A DNA stretch of 33,047 nucleotides from Comamonadaceae bacterium (GCA_947485165.1 CANKRG010000022.1:1-33047); one strand, 5' to 3'. Positions 1-7,850 are shown, counted from the stretch's first letter. A program made the numbers and translations. The notes: generated from the letters alone by a model not told the origin.

Positions 1-596
1 GGCGTATTTATTGCCTTGGTTGCTATTAAATTAGGCGTATTTTTTTGATCTAAATTAGCATCTAAAACAACGCCCATTGCTTGCGCCATGTAAACAGCCG
101 CTTCTAAATGCATGGCCTCGTGAAACAGGGCAAGGCGGAAAAAGTACAGCGCGTCGTCACGCTGATCTGCTTGAGCTAACAAGGCCAAAGTTTGCTGTAA
201 GGTTTTAGCGAGGTAGTCTTTGCAGGCCATCGGCCCAAGCAGCGGCAAATGCCAGCGTGCTTCATGTGCTACGGTGCAAGAGCTGTACCAGCTGTCGGCT
301 TGCACCAAAAGTGACGGCAAACGCAGATGGTTTGCGTCGTAATGGATGCCGAATTCGCGCTGCTGGTTTCTGCCAATCCAGAATTCCTGAAACCACGCCA
401 CATGCCCCAGCTCCCACAGTGGCGGATTCAGTTCGTCAGCGTAGGGCACTGTCAAACGGTCGGCAGCAGCGTAGGCATCAAACACTGCCAGCGTTTTTAC
501 ACGCAAGCTTTGCATGCCGTCTGCAATTTGCGCGGCATTGGCGCATCGCCAATTTATCGAAGGGTCTGAGCTATCGCCTAGGTGCATACCGTGCAT
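1..596 (-). CDS. senA: SenA-like selenoneine synthase / EgtB-family protein, N-terminal part (runs off the window)
   Basis: Reading the minus strand from the ATG at 596 gives 198 codons without a stop up to the window edge. The protein begins with a DinB-type four-helix domain as in EgtB. H65 lies in LWELGHVAWFQEFW and an HxxxHxE iron-binding motif (HEAMHLE, residues 159-165) follows, which together are the 3-His non-haem iron signature of EgtB/SenA sulfoxide/selenoxide synthases. The sulfatase-like FGE domain expected at the C-terminus is outside the window. SenA joins a selenosugar to hercynine-type substrate in selenoneine synthesis; EgtB does the sulfur equivalent. I prefer SenA because the gene is divergent from senB and senC with 11 bp between start codons. 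The start could also be the ATG at 587. The last ~12 residues seen (about 187-198) are encoded by a copy of the dispersed AT-rich repeat. Confidence 0.85.
   Translation of the reverse strand, partial: MHGMHLGDSSDPSINWRCANAAQIADGMQSLRVKTLAVFDAYAAADRLTVPYADELNPPLWELGHVAWFQEFWIGRNQQREFGIHYDANHLRLPSLLVQADSWYSSCTVAHEARWHLPLLGPMACKDYLAKTLQQTLALLAQADQRDDALYFFRLALFHEAMHLEAAVYMAQAMGVVLDANLDQKNTPNLIATKAINT
3..33 (+). repeat. Dispersed AT-rich repeat, copy in senA
   Basis: CGTATTTATTGCC followed by TTGCTATTAAATT matches the repeat core seen at 3898 and 4336. It lies inside the antisense senA reading frame and encodes IAxKAINT there, the same reading frame as in the copies at 7857 and 19359. A second partial CGTATTTTTTT follows at about 36-46. 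Confidence 0.6.
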
Positions 597-607
597 AATT
601 TAGGAAT

Positions 608-1576
608 ATGTTGTCGAAACCATCTATTTGTATCATCAGCCCCGCGCTGGCCGCCGCCAACAATGGCAATTGGCAAACCGCCAAGCGCTGGCAGCACATG
701 TTATCAAGCGATTATCACGTGGAAATCATGCTGCAATGGGATGGTAAACCTTATGACGTGATGTTGGCTCTGCATGCGCGTCGTTCGGCGGATTCGATGG
801 CGCAGTGGTCTGCTAAGTTCCCTGATAAATTGATCGTTTTAGCGTTAACAGGCACTGATTTGTACCGTGACATCGCGGTTGACCCTTTGGCGCAGCAGTC
901 GCTCAAACTCGCGCATCGCTTGGTCGTGTTGCAAGACATGGGCCCCCAAAGCTTGCCGGCAGAGTTTCAAAGCAAATGCCAAGTTATCTTCCAGTCCACG
1001 CCACGTCGCCAGTCGGTTCAAAAGACCACGCAAAAGCTGCGGGCTTTGATGGTGGGGCATTTGCGCTCAGAGAAGTCACCTGAGACCTATTTTGCTGCTG
1101 CCCGTGCCTTGGCGCATCGTTCGGATATCGTTTTAGACCACATAGGCGCACCGTTGGATGCCGATTTGGGCAATCAAGCGCGCCAATTGGCTGCAGAGGT
1201 ACCGACCTACCGCTACTTGGGCGAGCAAACCCACGCGCAAACCCGCGCCCGCATCGCCCGCGCCCACGTGCTCGTGCACCCCAGCCGCATGGAAGGCGGC
1301 GCACATGTGGTGATGGAAGCGGTGATGAGCGGCACGCCCGTGCTGGCGTCGCGGATTGATGGCAATGTGGGCATGCTGGGGGCTGATTACGCTGGGTATT
1401 TTGACTGTGGCGATGCGCAGCAGCTGGCCGATGCGTTGGTTGAATGCCGAGAAGGGCAAAACCTGCCACCCAGCAAACTCGCTCAATTGACGCGACAATG
1501 CAGCTTCCGTGAAAAACTGTTCGAACCTCTGCTCGAGCAAGCCGCCCTGCTGCAAATCGTCTCTAAAACACCCTGA
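608..1576 (+). CDS. senB: SenB, selenosugar synthase-type glycosyltransferase
   Basis: A 322-residue GT-B glycosyltransferase of the family with N-terminal ANNGNWQTAKRW and a mid-protein LTGTDLYRDI segment. The nucleotide-sugar site near the C-terminus reads HPSRMEGGAHVVMEA (about residues 220-240), followed by SGTPVLASRIDGNVG. In the described selenoneine pathway SenB uses selenophosphate and a UDP-sugar to make a selenosugar for SenA. The name rests on the family match plus the direct neighbours senC (17 bp downstream, same strand) and senA (divergent). The ATG at 608 has only a weak AGGA 2 nt upstream, too close for a normal ribosome site, so a leaderless or internal start is possible. Confidence 0.85.
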   Translation: MLSKPSICIISPALAAANNGNWQTAKRWQHMLSSDYHVEIMLQWDGKPYDVMLALHARRSADSMAQWSAKFPDKLIVLALTGTDLYRDIAVDPLAQQSLKLAHRLVVLQDMGPQSLPAEFQSKCQVIFQSTPRRQSVQKTTQKLRALMVGHLRSEKSPETYFAAARALAHRSDIVLDHIGAPLDADLGNQARQLAAEVPTYRYLGEQTHAQTRARIARAHVLVHPSRMEGGAHVVMEAVMSGTPVLASRIDGNVGMLGADYAGYFDCGDAQQLADALVECREGQNLPPSKLAQLTRQCSFREKLFEPLLEQAALLQIVSKTP

Positions 1577-1593
1577 ATCTCTCTGACTCACTC

Positions 1594-3885
1594 ATGCAAA
1601 CCTCAGACCAGCCCATCCTGCGCGATATTGTTTTGATCGGCGGCGGCCACAGCCACGTAGGCGTTCTCAAAAGTTTTGGCATGAAGCCAATTCCCGGCGT
1701 GCGCCTCACGCTGATCTGCACCGACATGCATACACCCTATTCCGGCATGCTGCCTGGCTATGTGGCGGGGCATTATGGCTATGACGAGGTGCATATTGAT
1801 CTGTCGCGTTTGGCTGCGTTTGCCGGGGCACGGCTGTACCGTGACGAAGTCATCGGGATTGATCGCGCCAACCAAAAAGTCATCTGCAAAAGCCGTCCCG
1901 CCGTGCCGTACGATCAACTTTCTATCAACATCGGCTCCACACCGCAGTTGCAAGGCGTGCCGGGCGCTGCCGAGCATGCTGTGGCCGTCAAACCGATTCG
2001 CAATTTCAACGACCGCTGGCTCAGACTGCTCGAGCGCGTCAAAACCCATGCTGGTAAAACCACTATTGCCGTGGTGGGCGCTGGTGCAGGCGGCGTGGAG
2101 CTGCTGCTGGCCATGCAATTTCGCTTGCGCAACGAGCTCACCCTGCTGGGTCGCAACCCCGATGAATTGACTTTTCATCTGCTGACCAGCAGCGAGACCA
2201 TCTTGCCCACGCACAACGCAGGCGTGCGCAGCCGCTTCGATGCCGTACTCGCGCAGCGCGGTGTGCAGGTGCATCGCCAAGCGCAGGTCACGCAGGTGAA
2301 AGCAGGGGTCTTGATCACCTCCGCTGGCCAAGAGCTGCAAGCCGACGAAATCATGTGGGTGACGCGTGCTGGCGGTGCCGCTTGGCTTAAAAACACGGGG
2401 TTACAGCTTGATGCGGAAGGTTTCGTCGAGGTTAAAGACACGCTGCAAACCATCAACGACCCGCTGATTTATGCTGCGGGCGACATTGCCAGCATGGTCA
2501 ATTTCAAGTTAGAGAAAGCTGGCGTATTCGCTGTGCGCCAAGGTAAACCGCTCACGACTAATCTGCGCCGCGCGGTTGGCGGCACAGCTTTGGAAGCATA
2601 TCGCCCACAAACCAGTTGGCTCGCGCTGATCAGCACGGGGGATAAATACGCCGTCGCTTCGCGCGGTTGGCTGGGCTTTGCAGGTGCTTGGGTCTGGCAG
2701 TGGAAAGACTGGATTGACCAGCGCTTCATGCGCAAATTCAGCGAGTTTCCAGAGATGAATGCACAGGCTGCACCCGCGCCTTCGAATAATGTACTCAGCG
2801 CCGTCAAGCTCAATTCCGAAGAATCACTGCAAGCTATTTCGGCCATTGCCATGCGTTGTGGTGGCTGTGGCGCAAAAGTCGGCGCAACGATTCTGCAAAA
2901 CGCCTTGAGCAATCTGCATCCCGTGCAGCGTGATGACGTGCTCATCGGCCTGAAAGACCCTGACGACGCCGCCGTGGTGCGCGTACCGCCTGGCATGGCA
3001 ATGGTGCATTCGGTCGATTTCTTCCGCGCCTTCATTGACGACCCCTACATCTTCGGCAAAGTCGCCGCCAACCATGCGCTGGGCGATATCTGGGCGATGG
3101 GCGCACAAGCCCAATCCGCCACAGCAGTCTGCACCGTGCCGCCCGGCATGGACTCAAAAGTAGAAGACGTTCTCTTTCAAATGATGACAGGTGCGCTCGA
3201 AGTGCTCAACGAGGCGGATTGCTCGCTCGTGGGTGGTCACACCGGCGAAGGCAAAGAGCTCGCACTGGGCTTTGCGATCAACGGCTTGATTGAAGACAAA
3301 CCCGAAGCCATCCTGCGCAAAAGTGGCATGAAGCCGGGCGACGTGCTCATCCTGACCAAACCCATTGGCACCGGCACGCTGTTTGCCGCGCACGCCCGTC
3401 TCGCCGCCAAAGGCCGCTGGATTGACGCGGCGCTGCAAAGCATGGTGATCAGCAACCGAGTCGGTGCGCAAATCTTGCGCGAGCATGGCGGTACCGCCTG
3501 CACCGATTTGACGGGCTTCGGCCTGCTCGGTCATTTGGTGGAAATGACGCGCCCTTCAGAAGTCGACGCAGAAATTCACCTGAGTGCCCTGCCCCTGCTA
3601 GACGGCGCGCAAGAATGCGTTGAAGCCGGTATCACCAGCTCCCTGCAAAGCGCCAACGTGCGCCTGCGCCGCGCCCTGCGCAACCAAGAAGAATTCGTCA
3701 AACACCCGCGCTACCCGTTGATTTTTGACCCCCAAACCGCAGGCGGTCTGCTGGCCAGCGTGCCTGCAGACCGTGTGGACGCTTGCATCGCAGCCTTAAA
3801 AGCGCAAGGCTACCCCCACACCTGCAAAATCGGCCAAATCTTGCCGCAGGGTGATGTGCTTGAACCGATTACGCTGATTTCATAA
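1594..3885 (+). CDS. senC: SenC/SelD-type selenophosphate synthetase fused to an N-terminal FAD oxidoreductase
   Basis: A 763-residue two-domain protein. Residues 1 to about 390 form an NADH-dehydrogenase-like FAD/NAD(P) oxidoreductase: GGGHSHVGVLK FAD-binding loop near the N-terminus, VVGAGAGGVELLLA second dinucleotide loop, and the late FAD motif YAAGDIA. Residues from about 415 form SelD: RCGGCGAK holds the catalytic Cys425 and Lys428 equivalents (E. coli C17/K20), followed by the DDAAV and DFFRAFIDDPYIFGKVAANH metal/ATP motifs, SLVGGHTGEGKE and TGFGLLGHLVEM. The enzyme makes selenophosphate from selenide and ATP. Directly downstream of senB it should feed selenium to SenB; whether it also supplies tRNA or protein selenation cannot be told here. 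The oxidoreductase half may deliver reduced selenium, which is inference. The second Cys of the E. coli GCGCK motif is Ala here. Confidence 0.88.
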   Translation: MQTSDQPILRDIVLIGGGHSHVGVLKSFGMKPIPGVRLTLICTDMHTPYSGMLPGYVAGHYGYDEVHIDLSRLAAFAGARLYRDEVIGIDRANQKVICKSRPAVPYDQLSINIGSTPQLQGVPGAAEHAVAVKPIRNFNDRWLRLLERVKTHAGKTTIAVVGAGAGGVELLLAMQFRLRNELTLLGRNPDELTFHLLTSSETILPTHNAGVRSRFDAVLAQRGVQVHRQAQVTQVKAGVLITSAGQELQADEIMWVTRAGGAAWLKNTGLQLDAEGFVEVKDTLQTINDPLIYAAGDIASMVNFKLEKAGVFAVRQGKPLTTNLRRAVGGTALEAYRPQTSWLALISTGDKYAVASRGWLGFAGAWVWQWKDWIDQRFMRKFSEFPEMNAQAAPAPSNNVLSAVKLNSEESLQAISAIAMRCGGCGAKVGATILQNALSNLHPVQRDDVLIGLKDPDDAAVVRVPPGMAMVHSVDFFRAFIDDPYIFGKVAANHALGDIWAMGAQAQSATAVCTVPPGMDSKVEDVLFQMMTGALEVLNEADCSLVGGHTGEGKELALGFAINGLIEDKPEAILRKSGMKPGDVLILTKPIGTGTLFAAHARLAAKGRWIDAALQSMVISNRVGAQILREHGGTACTDLTGFGLLGHLVEMTRPSEVDAEIHLSALPLLDGAQECVEAGITSSLQSANVRLRRALRNQEEFVKHPRYPLIFDPQTAGGLLASVPADRVDACIAALKAQGYPHTCKIGQILPQGDVLEPITLIS

Positions 3886-3897
3886 TATTGGCTGTAG

Positions 3898-3935
3898 ACG
3901 TTGTATTTATTGCTTATACGGCTATTAAAAATATC
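3898..3935 (+). repeat. Dispersed AT-rich repeat, intergenic copy
   Basis: ACGTTGTATTTATTGC, then ACGGCTATTAAAAATATC. It sits in the 68-bp gap between senC and the next gene, close to that gene's start codon, and could carry part of its leader. Confidence 0.6.
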
Positions 3936-3953
3936 AAATTAAACTTTAAAAAC

Positions 3954-4325
3954 ATGAAATCATACGAAACCCTGCGTAACGCCGTTGTGCAACTCGGTGC
4001 AGTGCTCACCGACGAAAAGCGCTATCCTGAAACCTTCGATAGCGGCTTTTGCGACTTCGCCGCGAAAGATGGCTCGACTTTTCGAATGGTGTGGGATGGC
4101 ACACAAGGCTGTGGTTATTTACAGTCCATAACCGCCGATAAATTGTGGAAAGATTTGTCACCCATGGTGCTGGATGTGTCTGACGACAACGCAGAGCGCA
4201 TGGTGAAGTGGTTAAAACTGGCGAAAAAGTTGACCAAAGGTGCTGCGAAACCGGCAGTTAAACCAGTAGCAAAAGTGCCTGTTAAGAAAGTTGTCACTAA
4301 TAAAGCAAAAAAAGTCCGGATATAG
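3954..4325 (+). CDS. Small hypothetical protein with Lys/Ala/Pro-rich tail
   Basis: A 123-residue protein that I do not recognise. Residues 1 to about 85 look folded, with YPETFDSGFCDFAAKDGSTF and WDGTQGCGYLQS. The last ~35 residues are a basic, low-complexity tail of KPAVKPVAKVPVKK type, as seen in nucleic-acid-binding proteins. I chose the ATG at 3954 over an in-frame TTG at 3888, because the extra residues would be encoded by the dispersed repeat. It lies 68 bp after senC on the same strand, so it may be co-transcribed with the selenium genes, but nothing in the sequence links it to selenium. Confidence 0.6.
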   Translation: MKSYETLRNAVVQLGAVLTDEKRYPETFDSGFCDFAAKDGSTFRMVWDGTQGCGYLQSITADKLWKDLSPMVLDVSDDNAERMVKWLKLAKKLTKGAAKPAVKPVAKVPVKKVVTNKAKKVRI

Positions 4326-4335
4326 TAGTAAATTT

Positions 4336-4388
4336 GACTCTAGCCGACGTATTTATTGCCTAAACTGCTATTTTATTTATAGCAATTT
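4336..4388 (+). repeat. Dispersed AT-rich repeat, the most complete copy
   Basis: GACTCTAGCCGACGTATTTA, then TTGCCTAAACTGCTATTTTA and TTTATAGCAATT. The TGCTAT ... ATAGCA ends can pair as a short hairpin. It lies between two convergent genes (hypothetical and esterase). The GACTCTAGCC flank recurs in the copy at 7857 and, degraded, at 29492. Confidence 0.7.
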
Positions 4389-4397
4389 TGAATCAAA

Positions 4398-5078
4398 TTA
4401 TCCCAAAACCACCCTCAAAAACCCCGAAATATCCGCAATCTCCCGTGGATGCACGCTGTGCGGCATCGGGTAGGTGTGCCATTGCACGTTGTAACCCAAA
4501 CCCGCCAGCACATCACGTGAGGCTTCGGCGCGGCTGAGGACGACGACTGGGTCTTGCGTACCGTGGGCCATGTAGATGGGGGTGTTGGCGTTGGCGGCGC
4601 TGCGCTCGGCGGCTAGGGTGCTGGCTAGGGGCAGGTAGCCGGATAGCGCCATGATGCCCGCCAACTTGGCGGGGTGGCGCAAGCCGGTGTGCAAGGCGAC
4701 AGCGCAGCCTTGCGAGAAGCCGGCTAGGACGATTTTGGAGGGGTGGATGCCACGGCTGACTTCGTGGGCGATCAGCGCTTCGATATCTTGCTGCGATGTG
4801 GCGATGCCCGCCGCATCTTCACGTTTCACCGCGCCAGCGCCCAGCTCTGTTCCAAAAATGTCGTACCAAGCGGGCATGACGTAGCCGCCGTTCAGCGTGA
4901 CTGGCATGACCGGTGCGTGGGGGAAGACGAAGCGGATGGCGGGGCAGCCGGTCAAGTCCAGCTCGGGCACGATGGCCGCAAAGTCGTCACCACTGGCGCC
5001 CAGGCCGTGCAGCCAGATGACAGCGGCGGTGGGGTGGGGGGCGGATTCGAGGGTGATGCTTTCAAGTAGGTTTGTCAT
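4398..5078 (-). CDS. Phospholipase/carboxylesterase family alpha/beta hydrolase
   Basis: A 226-residue serine hydrolase of the carboxylesterase/acyl-protein-thioesterase type. It has VIWLHGLGASGDDF (oxyanion-hole region) near the N-terminus, the nucleophile elbow GFSQG, an acid residue in HGTQDPVV, and the catalytic His in MPHSVHP close to the C-terminus. No signal peptide is visible, so it should be cytoplasmic. It probably cleaves short-chain or acyl-protein esters; the substrate cannot be read from sequence. It is on the same strand as ftsY, separated by 79 bp that contain a dRS3-like palindrome. Confidence 0.85.
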   Translation of the reverse strand: MTNLLESITLESAPHPTAAVIWLHGLGASGDDFAAIVPELDLTGCPAIRFVFPHAPVMPVTLNGGYVMPAWYDIFGTELGAGAVKREDAAGIATSQQDIEALIAHEVSRGIHPSKIVLAGFSQGCAVALHTGLRHPAKLAGIMALSGYLPLASTLAAERSAANANTPIYMAHGTQDPVVVLSRAEASRDVLAGLGYNVQWHTYPMPHSVHPREIADISGFLRVVLG

Positions 5079-5111
5079 TTTGTGGCTTATGTATGGGCTG
5101 AAAAGGGGTTG

Positions 5112-5138
5112 TGGATTCCCGCCTGCGCGGGAATGACG
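5112..5138. repeat. dRS3-like palindromic repeat
   Basis: The 20-bp core ATTCCCGCCTGCGCGGGAAT lies at 5115-5134 in a TGG...GACGG context. The same extended element in reverse orientation is at 7805-7830. The ATTCCC-N8-GGGAAT form is the one described for Neisseria dRS3, and similar repeats are common in betaproteobacteria. Confidence 0.8.
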
Positions 5139-5157
5139 GCGGTGCTAGAAAAATAAA

Positions 5158-6288
5158 TTAGGAAAGCAAAGCCTGCGCGAATTCTTTGGCATTGAAGGTT
5201 TCCAGGTCTTCGACTTTCTCGCCCACGCCGACGAAATAGACAGGAACAGCACCACTAGCTCGCAAGCTGCCCCACAGCGCAATCGCCGCCAGCACACCGC
5301 CTTTGGCTGTGCCGTCCAGTTTGGTGACGATCAAGCCGGTCAGCCCTAAAGCTTCGTCAAAGGCTTTGACTTGCATCAAGGCGTTTTGCCCCGTGTTGCC
5401 ATCAATAACTAACAATATTTCATGTGGCGCTACATTATTAATAGCTGTTGAGGATTTAAATACGCTGGCTGCATCGGTATTTGATGGTGAAATCGGCGGG
5501 ATTGATGAATTATCTGCTTTGGCGATGATTCTTTTGACCTTTTGTAACTCTGCCATCAAATGCAGCTGCGTTGGCAGGCGGCCGGCGGTGTCGATCAGCA
5601 CCACATCTTTGCCGCGCGCTTTGCCAGCGGTCACGGCGTCAAAGCTGACAGCAGCGGGGTCGCCTCCGTCTTGGCTGATGATGTCTACGGTGTTTCTGTC
5701 TGCCCAGACGTTCAACTGCTCACGGGCGGCGGCGCGGAAAGTGTCGGCAGCAGCCAAAAGCACGCTCGCCCCGTGGGTGGCTAAATGACGGGTTAGTTTG
5801 CCGATGGAGGTGGTTTTGCCGGCCCCGTTGACACCTGCCACCATGATGACGGTGGGTTTGTACAGCCCGATTTGCAGTTCTTTCTCCAGCGGTTTGAGCA
5901 AATCTGCCAAAGCATCAATCAACAAGCCTTTCACGGCCTGTGGTTCTGTGGTTTTGGTCTCTTTGACACGGCGTTTCAAGTCGTCCAGCAAAAACTGCGT
6001 CGCTGCCGTGCCCGTATCTGCCATCAACAGCGCGGTTTCTAGGTCTTCGTAGAGCGCGTCGTCGATCTGCGTGCCGGTGAATACAGTCGCAATGCTGCTG
6101 CCGGTTTTGCGCAGGCCTGCTTTGAGTTTGTCTAGCCAGGCTTGACGTTTGGGAGCGGGTTCGGCTGCTGTTGGGGCGATTGGAGCAGGTGGCGTTACTA
6201 CTGCCGTCGCCGTTGCGGGGATAACTTTCTCTGTGATGACCTCTTTAACGACCTCTGGGGCGGGTTTTTTCTTGAAGAAATTGAACAT
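5158..6288 (-). CDS. ftsY: Signal recognition particle receptor FtsY
   Basis: A 376-residue SRP-receptor GTPase that docks SRP-ribosome complexes at the inner membrane. The N-terminus is short and Pro/Ala-rich. The N domain (from about residue 50) is followed by the G domain: GVNGAGKTT (G1), DTFRAAAREQL (insertion/G2 region), DTAGRLPTQ (G3) and TKLDGTAKGG (G4), ending with YFVGVGEKVEDLETF. Between AKAD and APHEILLVIDG, where relatives are nearly contiguous, there is an extra stretch of about 25 residues that contains a copy of the dispersed AT-rich repeat (5430-5468). The gene is divergent from the M16 peptidase gene across a 72-bp gap. Confidence 0.96.
   Translation of the reverse strand: MFNFFKKKPAPEVVKEVITEKVIPATATAVVTPPAPIAPTAAEPAPKRQAWLDKLKAGLRKTGSSIATVFTGTQIDDALYEDLETALLMADTGTAATQFLLDDLKRRVKETKTTEPQAVKGLLIDALADLLKPLEKELQIGLYKPTVIMVAGVNGAGKTTSIGKLTRHLATHGASVLLAAADTFRAAAREQLNVWADRNTVDIISQDGGDPAAVSFDAVTAGKARGKDVVLIDTAGRLPTQLHLMAELQKVKRIIAKADNSSIPPISPSNTDAASVFKSSTAINNVAPHEILLVIDGNTGQNALMQVKAFDEALGLTGLIVTKLDGTAKGGVLAAIALWGSLRASGAVPVYFVGVGEKVEDLETFNAKEFAQALLS
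5430..5468 (-). repeat. Dispersed AT-rich repeat inside ftsY
   Basis: Read on the minus strand: CAGCGTATTTAAATCCTCAA then CAGCTATTAATAATGTAGC. This matches the repeat order CGTATTTA - CCT - GCTATTAA - TAGC. It is in frame with ftsY and encodes SVFKSSTAINNV, in the same reading phase as the intergenic copy at 3898. Confidence 0.6.
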
Positions 6289-6360
6289 AAAAAGACAAAT
6301 CTGAAAACGAATGTGAACGATAAAATGAACGATTGGGTCTACGTAGAATCACACTATTCT

Positions 6361-7794
6361 ATGAAACCTACAAGGTACGATTTGAAGCATCCTATTTCAA
6401 GAGCATTTTTCCTCGTTTTGGGATTTGTATCGGTTACAAATCTCAGTTTTGCACAAACGTCGCTCGCCCCACAAGTCAGCCAATTCAAGCTCGCCAACGG
6501 CCTCACCGTCATTGTGCAGCCTGACAAACGCGCCCCCACCGCGGTGCATATGCTGTGGCTGCGGGTCGGGTCTATGGACGAAGTGGACGGCACATCTGGC
6601 GTGGCGCATGTGTTGGAACACATGATGTTCAAAGGCACGCCGACATTGAAAACGGGTGAATTCTCGCGCCAAGTGGCGGCTTTGGGCGGGCGGGAAAACG
6701 CGTTTACATCCAAAGATTACACCGGTTATTTCCAGCAAATCCCATCCAACCGCTTGGAAGACGTGATGCGCCTAGAGGCCGACCGCTTTGGCAACAGCCA
6801 GTGGGCGGACGCTGAGTTTGCCAAAGAAATCGAAGTCGTCAAAGAAGAGCGCCGCATGCGCACCGAAGACTCTCCTCGTGCGCAGATGGGTGAGGCACTG
6901 AACGCCACCATCTACACCGCCAGCCCGTATCGCCGCCCGATTGTGGGCTGGATGAGTGATTTGGATGCGATGACGCCGCAGGACGCCCGCGCCTTCTACC
7001 AGCGCTGGTACGTGCCGGCTAACGCTGCCGTGGTGGTGGCGGGTGATGTGGATGTGGGGCAGGTCAAGCTGTGGGCTGAAAAATACTACGGCGTCATTCC
7101 TATGCGAGCCGTACCCGAGCGCAAACCGCGCCTAGAGCCGCTGCAAGCCGGTATCAAACGCTTTGATTTCAAGGCCCAGGCCGACCAAGCCTACATCGCC
7201 ATGGCGTACAAAGTGCCGGGTTTGAAGGCGGAAACCTTGCTAAATGCGGATTCAGCGCCTGACGATGCCTTGGCGTTGACGGTTTTGGCTGCGGTGCTGG
7301 ACGGTTATGCGGGCGCTCGGCTCGACAAAGCCATGACGCAAGGTGACAACGCCATCGCCAACAGCGCCGGCGCTTACAACGGCTTGATGGGGCGCGGCCC
7401 GCAGTTGTTTTTCTTGGACGGCGCACCCGTCAAAGACAAAACGGTGGCGCAAGTGGAAGCGGCGCTGCGCGAGCAAATTGCCCTGATTGCCAAAAACGGC
7501 GTGAGTGAGGCCGAGCTGAACCGCGTCAAAACCCAGTGGGTGGCGAGCGAGGTCTACAAGCTGGATTCCGTGATGAACCAAGCCCGTGAATTGGGTTCGT
7601 ACTGGGTGCAGGGGATGCCGGTGGACGCGGGGGCGCGTTTGATTGCCAAATTGCGACTCGTCACCAGCGCCCAAGTGCAAGCGGTGGCGACTACGTATTT
7701 TGGCGACGACCAATTGACGGTGGGTGTGCTGGTGCCGCAACCCATAGATAAAACCCGCAAGCCACGCATGGCGCCCACAGGAGCACGGCATTGA
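6361..7794 (+). CDS. M16 family zinc metallopeptidase, catalytic type, secreted
   Basis: A 477-residue insulinase-family protein. The ATG at 6361 gives a signal peptide (hydrophobic stretch AFFLVLGFVSVTNLSFA) and is preferred over the in-frame ATG at 6325. The inverted zinc motif HVLEH is at residues 83-87, with the distal glutamate expected in VVKEERR near residue 160. Mature domains follow in the usual order, with YRRPIVGWMSDLDAM and FYQRWYVPANAAVVVAGDVD. It is likely periplasmic and degrades peptides, probably together with the second M16 protein encoded just downstream, as in other proteobacterial M16 pairs. Confidence 0.9.
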   Translation: MKPTRYDLKHPISRAFFLVLGFVSVTNLSFAQTSLAPQVSQFKLANGLTVIVQPDKRAPTAVHMLWLRVGSMDEVDGTSGVAHVLEHMMFKGTPTLKTGEFSRQVAALGGRENAFTSKDYTGYFQQIPSNRLEDVMRLEADRFGNSQWADAEFAKEIEVVKEERRMRTEDSPRAQMGEALNATIYTASPYRRPIVGWMSDLDAMTPQDARAFYQRWYVPANAAVVVAGDVDVGQVKLWAEKYYGVIPMRAVPERKPRLEPLQAGIKRFDFKAQADQAYIAMAYKVPGLKAETLLNADSAPDDALALTVLAAVLDGYAGARLDKAMTQGDNAIANSAGAYNGLMGRGPQLFFLDGAPVKDKTVAQVEAALREQIALIAKNGVSEAELNRVKTQWVASEVYKLDSVMNQARELGSYWVQGMPVDAGARLIAKLRLVTSAQVQAVATTYFGDDQLTVGVLVPQPIDKTRKPRMAPTGARH

Positions 7795-7804
7795 AAGCCG
7801 CCCC

Positions 7805-7830
7805 GTCATTCCCGCGCAGGCGGGAATCCA
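7805..7830. repeat. dRS3-like palindromic repeat (inverse copy)
   Basis: The core ATTCCCGCGCAGGCGGGAAT lies at 7808-7827, within GTC...CCA flanks that mirror those at 5112-5138. It occupies the 56-bp gap between the two M16 genes. Confidence 0.8.
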
Positions 7831-7850
7831 CGCAACGAATCAAAAATACT

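Noticed and set aside
3888-3953. TTG start giving a longer hypothetical protein after senC
   Set aside because: The added residues are repeat-encoded and there is a normal ATG at 3954.
6142-6360. Extended first M16 protein starting antisense to ftsY
   Set aside because: The upstream residues are a shadow of ftsY; the signal peptide begins at 6361.
7791-7850. TTG start of the second M16 gene overlapping the first one's stop
   Set aside because: It would translate the dRS3-like palindrome and place about 20 charged residues before the signal peptide.
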